Source: Rhodococcus ruber
GTDB taxonomy: Bacteria > Actinomycetota > Actinomycetes > Mycobacteriales > Mycobacteriaceae
NCBI RefSeq assembly: GCF_027270735.1
Contig: NZ_JAPWIJ010000002.1
Coordinates: 496,001 to 560,000 of the forward strand
DNA length: 64,000 nt
Reading direction: 5' to 3'
In this document: piece by piece, positions 9,527 through 18,163 of the stretch
Layout of the letters: every line of letters begins with the position of its first letter
Position numbering within the stretch: the first letter of the stretch is position 1
The notes under the pieces: model-generated
Seen by the model: only the letters and a program-made list of their open reading frames with translations
The model's database searches: none
What the model was told of the DNA's origin: nothing
Translations under genes and position numbers: made by a program

Positions 9527-10331
9527 TCGTCGGCGACCTACGCAGTACTCGGCGCGCGACGCTGCGACCCCGAAGCACTCCCCGCACCGCATATTCGATC
9601 GCGCGCGACTGCGCGCGCGAACGGCGACGGCTGCCGAACGGGTAGTAGTCGATGATGTCCCATGCGCGCCGCAGATCAGCGAAATTGTCCTTGACCGGCC
9701 GAACCGTTCCCGCCCCGGTGGTGTCGAAATCGCAGACCACCCTGTCCAGCGTCACCGGAGGTTTCTTCAACGCTGCCCGCATCAGGTAGAGCTGATCCGC
9801 AGCCAGACCGAACTGCTCGTCGTACGGCCCGAGCTCGGCAGCCAGATCCGCTCCGACGAACGAACCCTGATGCGGTATGGACGATTTCGCGGTCACGAAG
9901 TTGTGCAGATCGAACGGAATTGCGCCCCACTCACCCAGATCGTCACCGTCGGCGGTGACGCGTCGAACTTTGCCGTATCCCCACTGCCCGCGAGGATCGT
10001 GCACGTTGTTCACGACGTACTCGAGCGCATCGGGATCGGAGAAGCAGTCTCCGGAATGCATCAACCAGATGATGTCGCCTGCGCACTGAGCGATACCGCG
10101 ATTCATGGCGTCGTACCGTCCGTTGTCCCGCTCGGATCGCCAGTACGACAAGCCGTCCCCGATCGAGGTCAAATACTCCTCGACATCGCTACCCGATCCA
10201 CCGTCGAGGACGATGTGCTCGATGGGAACCGAGCATCGCTGGGAACGAACGCTGGCGACGGTCTTCCTCAAGCCGTCGAGATCTCGAAAACTGATCGTCA
10301 CGACGGAGATCTTGCCGATCTTCGATGCCAT
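9516..10331 (-). CDS. Family 2 glycosyltransferase
   Basis: A 271-aa GT-A glycosyltransferase. It begins KISVVTISFRDLDGLRKTV and has the donor-site motif VLDGGSGSD and the metal/sugar region ERDNGRYDAMNRGI, as in WcaA-like and related GT2 enzymes. GDIIWLMHSGD provides the DxD-equivalent. ATG 10331 has GAGG about eight bases upstream and overlaps the preceding gene by seven bases. It belongs to the minus-strand operon with the polymerase, a second GT2 and the flippase. Specificity cannot be predicted. Confidence 0.88.
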   Translation of the reverse strand: MASKIGKISVVTISFRDLDGLRKTVASVRSQRCSVPIEHIVLDGGSGSDVEEYLTSIGDGLSYWRSERDNGRYDAMNRGIAQCAGDIIWLMHSGDCFSDPDALEYVVNNVHDPRGQWGYGKVRRVTADGDDLGEWGAIPFDLHNFVTAKSSIPHQGSFVGADLAAELGPYDEQFGLAADQLYLMRAALKKPPVTLDRVVCDFDTTGAGTVRPVKDNFADLRRAWDIIDYYPFGSRRRSRAQSRAIEYAVRGVLRGRSVARRVLRRSPTNGG

Positions 10332-10336
10332 CGGTG

Positions 10337-11251
10337 TCACCTCTTCCTCGGTCGCGTAGCGACGGTTGCAAGCTTGTTCGCCAGCACTCTTCCGGTGCTC
10401 AGAACGGCATATCCCAGCGCCCACTTACTGGGACGACCGCTGGCCAACCCGGCACGCCAGGACCGCACCACACCACCCAACGAGTGCCCGGCGACCGCCG
10501 ACGTCAGCGGACTGGTCAAGAAGTAATCGGCCCGAGTCCGACCGTCCGAATCGGCGAGATAGTCCATGCCCCAGCGGATGTACGCAGCGCTCTCGTCGCG
10601 AGCACTGCGAGACAGTGAATTCGAGGTCATGTTGTAGTTCACCAGAACGTCACCCGATTGGAGGATCGGCACGTCCGGGAATTTTCGGCGCACCTCGATC
10701 AGCCATGCGGGGTCGTCGTGTACCGAGCCGAACGGCAGGGTCATCGGCATCTGTTCGGCGATGCGGCGCGGAAACAGCAACGTCGACGTCTGGGCGCTGG
10801 CTCCGCCGAATCGCAGCGAGTGGAAGCGAAACAGATACTCGCCCACCGGTTGACGCGCACCGATCAGGCGAACCGGCCACTCGGTGCTACTTCCGTCCGA
10901 AATCGCGCGGTACCGGCACGAGGCAATCCACAGTTCCTCGCCGGCCGGCACGGATGCCAACTGGACCGCAACCTTGCTCGGCAACCACTCGTCGTCGTCG
11001 TCCAACAAGCCGATGACGTCCCCGCTGCTCGCGTCGATGCCCAGCTGACGCGACCTACTACTACCCACGCGCCCCGGCGTCCTGACCACGGTGACCCGAT
11101 CATCAGCCGGTACAACGGGTTCGACGTCTGCGTCGACCACGACGATCACCTCGAAGATCTCGTGGGTCTGAGCCAAGGCAGACCGCACCGCGGCAGCAAC
11201 CGAGGCCCGGCCCACCGTCGGAATCACCACGCTGACAGTCGGACCGGTCAT
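10337..11251 (-). CDS. Family 2 glycosyltransferase
   Basis: A 304-aa GT-A glycosyltransferase starting TVSVVIPTVGRASVAAAVRS, with VIVVVDAD, SRSRQLGIDAS and the DxD-type metal site GLLDDDDEW. The C-terminal part (VHDDPAWLIEVRRKFPDV) carries the ED/DD acceptor-side motif. ATG 11251 overlaps the polymerase stop as ATGA, implying translational coupling. A frame extending to 11665 lies antisense-like within the polymerase and is discarded. It sits between the Wzy-like and other GT2 genes in the 12546-8078 operon. Confidence 0.88.
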   Translation of the reverse strand: MTGPTVSVVIPTVGRASVAAAVRSALAQTHEIFEVIVVVDADVEPVVPADDRVTVVRTPGRVGSSRSRQLGIDASSGDVIGLLDDDDEWLPSKVAVQLASVPAGEELWIASCRYRAISDGSSTEWPVRLIGARQPVGEYLFRFHSLRFGGASAQTSTLLFPRRIAEQMPMTLPFGSVHDDPAWLIEVRRKFPDVPILQSGDVLVNYNMTSNSLSRSARDESAAYIRWGMDYLADSDGRTRADYFLTSPLTSAVAGHSLGGVVRSWRAGLASGRPSKWALGYAVLSTGRVLANKLATVATRPRKR

Positions 11252-12546
11252 GCTCGAACCAGGCTGTCCGTCACCGATGCCTCCTCGTCGTCCGAGCGCC
11301 AGTGTCTGGCGGTGAACACCGCGGCCAGTAATGCGAATGCCGCCAGCAAGTTGTAGGACATCGGCGAGAACAACAGGTCCCACCCCGCCTGTATCGCAAT
11401 CTGTACCGCCATTGCTGCCCAGATCCCGTACCGGGGACAGTTCCAGATCACCAGTGCGCCGGCGACGATCAGAAACAGCGGCAGCATGGCCGCGAACAGT
11501 CCGCCTTCCGCCCAGGAACCGAAGAACACCGAATGCAACGACGTGTCGCCGTTCGGCAGGTGCCAGTAGTTGTAGAAGGGCAGGGTGGGATCGAAGCCCA
11601 CCTTGATGGCGTACTCCTCGCCGCGCGCGAAGACCTCCGGGGTGAGGTTGTTGGCGCTGCCCCATCCGAAGAACGGTCTCTCCACGATCGCCGAAATCGA
11701 GAGCGGCGACTCCGTACGTCCGGCCAGGATGGCCGGAACACCGGCCGACTCCTGAGATTCGGTCTTCTCCTTGACGGCCTCACCCGCGATGCCGCTGCGC
11801 GCGATGGCCGGAATGATCGTGCTGATCACCCACCCCACACCGGCGACCAAGAGAAACTGCGCCGACCGCGGGATGCGCCCCCGCGAGAAGTAGGTGACCA
11901 GAAGAAACGCGGCGCTGCCGAGGCTGACGAGGGCGTGCGAACGGAAGTTCAGTGCCAGGCTGACCCCGGCGAGCAGAATCAAGAAACACGCCTGCAGATG
12001 CACCGGCACCTCGAGTCGGGCGAGGATGTACAGGCCGATCAGGGTCGCATACGGCGCGTACCCGTACTTCCACAGATCCTCGATGCTTCCCAGGCCCAGC
12101 AAGGGTAGGCCCGCGGTGGAGAAGTACAGGCACGAACCGACAGCCACACCAGCCGCCAACGAGAACAATCGCTCGAGGTCTCGCCCTGCGATCACCACAA
12201 GACCCACGAAATAGATCCCGAACGACCCCCATTGAATGACCCGTTGATCGAAGAAGCTGACATCGTTGAGTTGGGACGACACGGTGAAGCCGGCGAACGC
12301 CACCACCGACAGGCCGAGTGTCAGACGCTCGCCTGTGGACGTCGCGGTCAGGAACAGAGCCGGCGCGACCAGAAGACACAGTCCCGACAAGACGGTGACG
12401 GTGAACCCCATTACCTGGAGTCCTGATGTTGCCCCGAGCAGCACGAGCGCTCCGCTGGATGCGATCCGCTTCCACAATGCCCGTCGATCCTGAAAACTCC
12501 GACCGGACGACGAGGCGACGGGACGAGCGACCGTGAGGGCAGTCAT
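11248..12546 (-). CDS. O-antigen ligase/polymerase-like membrane protein (Wzy candidate)
   Basis: A 432-aa protein with about ten to twelve membrane segments and one large extracytoplasmic loop in the second half (region around SISAIVERPFFGWGSANNLT). This layout and the FGWGSANN / NGDTSLHSVFFG elements are typical of Wzy polymerases and WaaL-type ligases, which joins repeat units outside the membrane. It is the first gene of a four-gene minus-strand operon (polymerase, GT2, GT2, flippase). Primary sequence of this family is poorly conserved, so polymerase versus ligase cannot be separated; position next to a flippase favours Wzy. Confidence 0.75.
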   Translation of the reverse strand: MTALTVARPVASSSGRSFQDRRALWKRIASSGALVLLGATSGLQVMGFTVTVLSGLCLLVAPALFLTATSTGERLTLGLSVVAFAGFTVSSQLNDVSFFDQRVIQWGSFGIYFVGLVVIAGRDLERLFSLAAGVAVGSCLYFSTAGLPLLGLGSIEDLWKYGYAPYATLIGLYILARLEVPVHLQACFLILLAGVSLALNFRSHALVSLGSAAFLLVTYFSRGRIPRSAQFLLVAGVGWVISTIIPAIARSGIAGEAVKEKTESQESAGVPAILAGRTESPLSISAIVERPFFGWGSANNLTPEVFARGEEYAIKVGFDPTLPFYNYWHLPNGDTSLHSVFFGSWAEGGLFAAMLPLFLIVAGALVIWNCPRYGIWAAMAVQIAIQAGWDLLFSPMSYNLLAAFALLAAVFTARHWRSDDEEASVTDSLVRA

Positions 12547-12910
12547 GACGGTTCGGCGATCACATCGACAAGTTCGATCATCGCGCCGAAAGCCGCCGTT
12601 CGATCACGCGAACAAACCCGAATCGGGCATTTGGACGGTAAAGAGCGTGAGTTCCGAATGGCGATGAGCGAGACACGCATCCGAACCGCCTTTCCGTCGC
12701 TACTACATTGGGGGTGCACACAATTCGGCATCGTAGATCGAATGGAGGTCACCGAAAGCGTAGCAACGACACGTTCGTACGTCTCGAAACAACGACCGGC
12801 CCAACTCGCTCCACGCGCGGCGAATTGCATCTGCATTCCGGTACCGTTGCTCTTGACCCGCAGATATCGATGTACGAAATACGACACCGAGAAATCACTC
12901 TCAGGACAGG
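12547..12910. promoter_or_regulatory. Divergent intergenic region between polymerase and WcaF-like operons
   Basis: This 364-base gap separates two divergent polysaccharide operons and must hold both promoters. I see no convincing gene. It contains a small perfect palindrome, CCCGA-A-TCGGG, at 12617-12627. Frames crossing the region have no recognisable protein signature. Confidence 0.5.
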
Positions 12911-13480
12911 ATGATCCGCGTGCCAGACTCCACCGCATCCGTCAGATCACTCGGAGCGCGCCGCGGACGCTCGTACGACAAGGGCCGTGGATTCGTCCAT
13001 CAAGCACTGTGGGTTGCGTTCTCGTACTTGGTTTTCACCAAGGTGTGGTGCCCCAACAAACTTCGGTGCGCAGTCCTGCGTCTGTTCGGTGCCCAAATCG
13101 GTAGTGGAGTCTGGATCAGACAGGACGTCCGCATCCAGTGGCCGTGGAAGCTGAGGATCGACGACAATTCGTGGGTCGGAGTCGGTTGCGACCTGTACAA
13201 CATCGACGAACTGACGATCGGTTCGGATGTCTGCATTTCTCAGCAGACATTTCTGTGCACCGGTAGTCATGATCGACGTTCACCCAACTTCGACTACGAC
13301 AACGGCCCCATCACGATCGAGAACGGGGTCTGGGTCGGTGCGCGGGCACTGGTACTCCGCGGTGTGACGATAGGTTCCAATTCCGTTGTGGGTGCGGGCT
13401 CTCTGGTCACCTCGGATGTTCCGCCGTCCTCACTGGTTCTCGCCCCGCCGCCTACCGTTCATCCGATTCGACCGCGTTGA
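12911..13480 (+). CDS. WcaF-like colanic-acid-type acetyltransferase
   Basis: A 189-aa left-handed beta-helix acyltransferase. GAQIGSGVWIRQDVRIQWPW, VGVGCDLYNIDELTIG and CTGSHDRRSPNFD are characteristic of WcaF, which acetylates a sugar during colanic acid synthesis; the histidine in GSHD is the likely catalytic base. The hexapeptide part ends VWVGARALVLRGVTIG. ATG 12911 has AGGACAGG just upstream. It leads a five-gene plus-strand operon (WcaF-like, GT4, SGNH, two Wzz), with the next start one base after its stop. It is the second acyltransferase of this fold in the locus. Confidence 0.88.
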   Translation: MIRVPDSTASVRSLGARRGRSYDKGRGFVHQALWVAFSYLVFTKVWCPNKLRCAVLRLFGAQIGSGVWIRQDVRIQWPWKLRIDDNSWVGVGCDLYNIDELTIGSDVCISQQTFLCTGSHDRRSPNFDYDNGPITIENGVWVGARALVLRGVTIGSNSVVGAGSLVTSDVPPSSLVLAPPPTVHPIRPR

Positions 13481-13481
13481 C

Positions 13482-14609
13482 ATGAGGATTCTGCAGGCGG
13501 TAACCCTGTTCAGCCCGGACGGCGCGTACGGCGGACCGGTCCGGGTTGCGCTCAATCAGGCTGCCGCACTGCACGACGCAGGGCACACCGTGACCATCGC
13601 AGCAGGTTCGCGGGGCTACGACCCCCTTCCGACGTCGCAGGAAGACGTGCCGTTGGCGCTGTCTTCGGCACGAAACATGATGCCATCGCTCGGTTTTGCC
13701 GCGCTCGTGGCACCTGGAACGTTGGCCTGGTTTCGCCGTAATCGCCACGAGTTCGACGTAGTGCATCTACATCTGGCACGAGACATGGTGATGCTCCCAC
13801 TCGCACTCGCCGTCCGAGCCAGCGGACTGCCGTACGTGGTGCAGTCTCACGGCATGCTCGCACCGCGGTCCAACGCACTCGCGCCCGCACTCGACGCCCT
13901 CATGGTGCGCCGATTACTGCGTCGGGCACACACCGTCTTCTGCCTCACTCCACAGGAGCGAGTAGAAATTGCCGAGGTATCGGGCTCCGACGACCGAATC
14001 ACCATGCTGGACAACGGCGTTCCCCTCTACCCGCCGGCCCTGAAGACCGACGGTCCACCCGAAGTTCTCTACCTGGCCCGATTGCACGCCAGAAAACGTC
14101 CTCTCGATTTCGTCGACGTCGCCAAACAGATCCTGGACGCAGGCATCGACGCCACCTTCACGTTGGTCGGCCCCGACGAGGGGGAAGGGGACAGGGTGCG
14201 CGCAGCGATGGAGGGCTACCCCGCGATCTCCTGGGAGGGTGCACTACCCGGAGGTGCGGGCCCGGAAAGAATGCGACGCGCGCGCATCTACGTTCTGCCC
14301 TCGGTCAACGAGCCGTACCCGATGTCTGTCTTGGAGGCGATGTCCGTCGGCATTCCCGTTGTGCTGACCCGAGACTGCGGTTTGGCAGAACTGGTGTCGA
14401 GCACCGGGAGCGGTGTGGTGACCGATCCCGGTCCGCAGGCACTGGGGCATGCGGTGAAAACACTGCTGAACGACCCCGCGTCGGCCACCGCCATGGGCGA
14501 ACGCGGCCGCGAGACGGCCCGAACCAGGGCTGGGATGGCGTCCGTTGCGAACCGCCTGATCGATGCCTACGCCGGCGCGCGCGCCGAAACGGCCGGTCGC
14601 AGTGGCTGA
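13482..14609 (+). CDS. GT4 glycosyltransferase
   Basis: A 375-aa GT-B enzyme. The N-terminal domain has FSPDGAYGGPVRVALNQAAA, the family's glycine-rich acceptor loop, and VHLHLARD; the C-terminal domain has VLYLARLHARKRPLDF and the EX7E-type donor site in NEPYPMSVLEAMSVGIPVV. ATG 13482 comes one base after the previous stop; upstream codons in frame belong to the acetyltransferase region. The following gene starts within its last eight bases. It probably adds one of the repeat-unit sugars. Confidence 0.9.
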   Translation: MRILQAVTLFSPDGAYGGPVRVALNQAAALHDAGHTVTIAAGSRGYDPLPTSQEDVPLALSSARNMMPSLGFAALVAPGTLAWFRRNRHEFDVVHLHLARDMVMLPLALAVRASGLPYVVQSHGMLAPRSNALAPALDALMVRRLLRRAHTVFCLTPQERVEIAEVSGSDDRITMLDNGVPLYPPALKTDGPPEVLYLARLHARKRPLDFVDVAKQILDAGIDATFTLVGPDEGEGDRVRAAMEGYPAISWEGALPGGAGPERMRRARIYVLPSVNEPYPMSVLEAMSVGIPVVLTRDCGLAELVSSTGSGVVTDPGPQALGHAVKTLLNDPASATAMGERGRETARTRAGMASVANRLIDAYAGARAETAGRSG

Positions 14610-15468
14610 GCATGCCCGTCATTCTGCGGTGCCCGCCCCGGCGAGAGAACCCGTATCTGCCGGTGCGCCATGGCGTTCGCGGCTCGCGACCCTGGGCGTC
14701 TGCGTGCTTGCCCTCATCGTGATCGCGGCCGCAGCCACGGTGTTGATCGATCATTACAGTCCCGCTCCGGCACCCTCGTCCTCCGCGACGGACACAGCAA
14801 CGGAACCGACAACCGACCGAAGCAGCGACACCTCGGCCTTGTTCATCGGCGACAGTTACACCGCCGCGCAGGCCAATCCCAGCGGCACGGGCTATCCGTG
14901 CCTGACGGCGACCGCACTGGACTGGAACTGCAACATCGCGGCCCAGCCGGGTACCGGGTACATCAACGGCGGACCCGATCATCGGATCCCCCGAATAATC
15001 GGTGCGCTCGAGGTGGATTCGACATCGCTCATCGAACGCCTGCCCCGTCTCCGCACGAAATTCGACGCGGACATCGTGGTGCTCGATGCCGGCCGAAACG
15101 ATGTGGGTTTCGATGCCGTCGACGTCGGAAATGCGTTCCTCTCCACCTTGGATCAGACCCAGCAGACCTGGCCGAATGCCCGCATCGTCGTGATCGCGCC
15201 GTGGTTTCTGGCCAGCCCGGCCATCGTGATCGACCCCGGCACCGGGCCGATCGGCGTCGGCGCATATCTGCTGGGCCTGATGCGCGCTCAACCACGATTC
15301 GACCCCGTCACCTTCATCGACCCCGGCGCGCTCGGCTGGTTCCAGAACGAGGACACCTTTCCCCTCCGCGACCTGGACGGTATTCACCCCACCGATCGCG
15401 CACATCGCGTAATTGCCGAAAAGCTGATCCCCGCGTTACTCGCCAACGGATTCGGACAACGGCAGTGA
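14602..15468 (+). CDS. Membrane-anchored SGNH/GDSL hydrolase
   Basis: A protein of about 288 aa with one N-terminal transmembrane segment (LGVCVLALIVIAAAATVLI), a serine/threonine/proline-rich linker and an SGNH domain outside the membrane. Block I is FIGDSYTAA with the catalytic serine, block III is AGRND, and block V is DGIHPTDRAH with the Asp-His pair. Such proteins are esterases or acyltransferases that remove or add O-acetyl groups on glycans. The GTG at 14602 overlaps the previous gene by eight bases; ATG 14563 is possible. With two O-acetyltransferases in the locus, a role in polysaccharide acylation is a reasonable inference. Confidence 0.82.
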   Translation: MAEHARHSAVPAPAREPVSAGAPWRSRLATLGVCVLALIVIAAAATVLIDHYSPAPAPSSSATDTATEPTTDRSSDTSALFIGDSYTAAQANPSGTGYPCLTATALDWNCNIAAQPGTGYINGGPDHRIPRIIGALEVDSTSLIERLPRLRTKFDADIVVLDAGRNDVGFDAVDVGNAFLSTLDQTQQTWPNARIVVIAPWFLASPAIVIDPGTGPIGVGAYLLGLMRAQPRFDPVTFIDPGALGWFQNEDTFPLRDLDGIHPTDRAHRVIAEKLIPALLANGFGQRQ

Positions 15469-16847
15469 ACGACACGCTCCGCGAGTACGTCCGCGTCCTT
15501 CGCGAGCGGTGGAGACGAGTGGTCGTTACCTGCCTCCTCGTCGTGGGCGCTGCGACGGCGTTCCTTCTTCTGCAACAAACGAACTATCAGGCTTCGTCGA
15601 CCGTGTTCGTCTCGACACCACGCGACGACACCGATACCTATTACCGCGGAGACACCTACGCCCAGGAGCGCCTGCCGTCGTACGCCGCACTGATCCAGAG
15701 CCAACAACTGGCCGGACGGGTGATCGACAAGCTGAACTTGGACACGACGCCGGCCGCGTTGATCGCGAATACCACGGCCGTGCCGGTGCCAGGCACGGTG
15801 CTGATCCAACTGATCACCCTCGCCGAGTCGCCGTCCGATGCACAGAGCATCAATCAGGCCTACCTGGATGAATACATCGCCGAAATAGCCTCTCTCGAAT
15901 CGATACCCGGAGCTCTCACACCACGCGCAGAACTGCTGGTGGTGGAGCCGCCCACCGCCTCGGACCTTCCCGGTGGGTTTCCGCCCACCCTCGTACTCGG
16001 TGCAGCGACTGCCGCCGGGTTGATCGTCGGTGCGGCCGTGGCCGTGCTGTCTGCGCTGGCCGACAGTCGTATCCGCCGACCGGAGGATGCGGCCGAGGCA
16101 ACCGGTCTCCCGCTGCTGGCAGTGTTCCCGGCCTACAGCTCGAAGAGACCGGGGACCGAAGCCGTTCGCATGCTTCGCGATTCGTTGACCGCCGCTCTGC
16201 CCGACGAACGACGCCGCGTCGTGCTCTTCACGTCACCCACTGTGTCGACCGGAACCAGCTCCATCGCCAGTCAGCTCGCCGAGTCTCTACGCGACTCCGG
16301 GGCAAGCGTGGCGATGCTGGACTTCGACGTCAGGACCCACTCTCGACGTTCGATCGACACGTCCGTGGTCTCGATGACCGACGTGGTACTCGAGATGGAG
16401 GCACCGGACGACGCGTTGGCCAATGTCGTCGACGGTGTCACCCGAGTACCGCGCGGCGCACTGCCCAGCAATCCCGCCAGAGTGGTGGATTCTCCCCGGG
16501 CACGGCTGCTGATAGAGCGGGCCCGGCACCAGCACGGGTGGGTTCTCGTCGACACCGCCCCCACCGACACGTTCAGCGATGCCCAACGATTGGCGCGCTG
16601 GGCCGATGCCACCGTCCTCGTCGCGCGCAGCGGCAGAACCGAATACGAGAAGCTTCGATCCACCGCCGAGCAATTCCGCCAGTTGGGAGGGCTCTGCCCC
16701 GGCGTCGTCCTCAACGGAGCTTCGTCGGCGGCCGCCGACCATTTTCGTAGAACCGGCGGACACGCCGCCGCAACGCCTCGTCCCCCCACACCGACAGCAC
16801 GGAACAGGCACGAAGCAGAAATCGATAATCGAGAAGAGAATCGCTGA
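15465..16847 (+). CDS. Wzz/CpsC-CpsD fusion-type chain-length protein with degenerate kinase domain
   Basis: A 460-aa polysaccharide co-polymerase. A Wzz domain lies between two membrane segments (about residues 19-37 and 172-197), with the proline-rich motif before the second, followed by a cytoplasmic domain resembling bacterial tyrosine kinases. Walker A' is present as MLDFDVR and Walker B as VLVDTAPTD, but the Walker A position reads TSPTVSTGTSS and lacks the expected GxGKS lysine. No C-terminal tyrosine cluster is seen. The start overlaps the SGNH stop as GTGA. It should control chain length, but kinase activity is doubtful. Confidence 0.85.
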   Translation: MNDTLREYVRVLRERWRRVVVTCLLVVGAATAFLLLQQTNYQASSTVFVSTPRDDTDTYYRGDTYAQERLPSYAALIQSQQLAGRVIDKLNLDTTPAALIANTTAVPVPGTVLIQLITLAESPSDAQSINQAYLDEYIAEIASLESIPGALTPRAELLVVEPPTASDLPGGFPPTLVLGAATAAGLIVGAAVAVLSALADSRIRRPEDAAEATGLPLLAVFPAYSSKRPGTEAVRMLRDSLTAALPDERRRVVLFTSPTVSTGTSSIASQLAESLRDSGASVAMLDFDVRTHSRRSIDTSVVSMTDVVLEMEAPDDALANVVDGVTRVPRGALPSNPARVVDSPRARLLIERARHQHGWVLVDTAPTDTFSDAQRLARWADATVLVARSGRTEYEKLRSTAEQFRQLGGLCPGVVLNGASSAAADHFRRTGGHAAATPRPPTPTARNRHEAEIDNREENR

Positions 16848-16849
16848 CC

Positions 16850-18163
16850 ATGGACATCAAGAAGGCATTCGGCACACTCCTCGAACGCTGGTGGGTGGTG
16901 GTCCTGACCGTGCTGATCGGCATCGGTGCCGCCATCGCTGCCACCACGGCCACCGCTCCGCAATACACCTCGCGCGCGCAACTGTTCGTATCGACAACCG
17001 GTGGCACGAGTTCCACCGAATCTTTTCAAGGAGACCAGTTCTCGCAGCAGCGGGCCTCCTCCTACGCGCAAATTCTGACCAGTGAAATTCTGGGGCAACG
17101 TGTTGCCGATGCTCTCGATCTGAACCTGAGCGGTGCTCAGGTCGCGGCAAAGGTAACAGCGGCCGTCGTACCGAAGACCGTGCTACTCGACATCGCCGTG
17201 GTGGATTCGTCTGCAGACCGCGCGGCCGACATCGCCAACAGTTTGTCCCAGGAATTCATCTCCTACATCGTCCCGTTGGAAACGCCCACCGGTCAGGAAC
17301 AACCTCGCGCAAGCATCACCGTCGTCAATCCTGCCGAGGCAGAAACGACTCCGACGTCACCGGTTCTCGCTACCAACCTTCTCTACGGTGTGGCCGGCGG
17401 TTTTCTGATCGGCGTGCTCATCGCGATCGCTCTGGCCGCAGCCGACTCGAGGGTGAAGAAGCGTTCGACAGTAGAGGCTCTGACGAACCTTCCGGTGCTG
17501 GGCCCAGTTCAGCCGCTCGTACGCACCCCTGAATCCCGCCGTACTCAGCTCACCGGATGGACCACGCGCGACGCCGAGGCGTACCGCAAGATTCGCGTAC
17601 ATCTGCAGTCACTCCCCGATCAGCCCAAGGTCATTCTGATCACCAGCTCGTCGAAGAAGGAGCGAACATCAGGATTCGCTCTCGATCTCGCTGTTGCATT
17701 TGCCGAATCGGATCACCGCACGTTGCTGGTGGAAACCGATTCCGCTCGTCCCGCTGTGGCCACCCAACTCGGATCGACGCCTGCTGTCACGCTTGCGGAC
17801 GCGCTGGGCGGGCAGACGTCCTCCGAAGCGACGGCCGCTGTACCGACAGCCACGCCCAACCAATACCTCGACGTCATACCGGTTGGGGCAAACGACAAAT
17901 TGTGGCCGCTACTGTCGTCTTATTCGATGCGCTCTCTGATCTACGACCTGCGAGCGTCGTACTCGTACATCGTGATCGACACGCCGCCCATTGCAGGTAA
18001 CGGCACTGCGGCAGTACTCGCCGGAGTATCCGACGGAGCCCTTCTCGTCGTCGACACCAAGGCAGCCAAGAAAAAGGACGTCTCGGCCGCCGTACGCGAA
18101 CTCGCCGACGCGGACGCTCGCCCCATCGCCGCGGTGTTGACGAACCCCGCCAAGAAACGCTAG
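16850..18163 (+). CDS. Second Wzz-type chain-length protein with degenerate kinase domain
   Basis: A 437-aa paralogue of the preceding protein, starting two bases after its stop. Membrane segments lie at about residues 14-36 (WWVVVLTVLIGIGAAIAA) and 184-206, with the Wzz domain between. In the C-terminal nucleotide-binding-like domain Walker B is intact (YIVIDTPPIAG), while the P-loop position reads TSSSKKERTSG and Walker A' reads LLVETDSARP, with glutamate for the first aspartate. The tail ends in NPAKKR with no tyrosine cluster. It overlaps the convergent acyltransferase gene by four bases. Confidence 0.85.
   Translation: MDIKKAFGTLLERWWVVVLTVLIGIGAAIAATTATAPQYTSRAQLFVSTTGGTSSTESFQGDQFSQQRASSYAQILTSEILGQRVADALDLNLSGAQVAAKVTAAVVPKTVLLDIAVVDSSADRAADIANSLSQEFISYIVPLETPTGQEQPRASITVVNPAEAETTPTSPVLATNLLYGVAGGFLIGVLIAIALAAADSRVKKRSTVEALTNLPVLGPVQPLVRTPESRRTQLTGWTTRDAEAYRKIRVHLQSLPDQPKVILITSSSKKERTSGFALDLAVAFAESDHRTLLVETDSARPAVATQLGSTPAVTLADALGGQTSSEATAAVPTATPNQYLDVIPVGANDKLWPLLSSYSMRSLIYDLRASYSYIVIDTPPIAGNGTAAVLAGVSDGALLVVDTKAAKKKDVSAAVRELADADARPIAAVLTNPAKKR

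Noticed and set aside
14670..15464. Upstream extension of the first Wzz gene
   Set aside because: It overlaps the SGNH hydrolase in another frame and has arginine-rich, low-complexity translation. The GTGA junction at 15465 gives a normal Wzz start.
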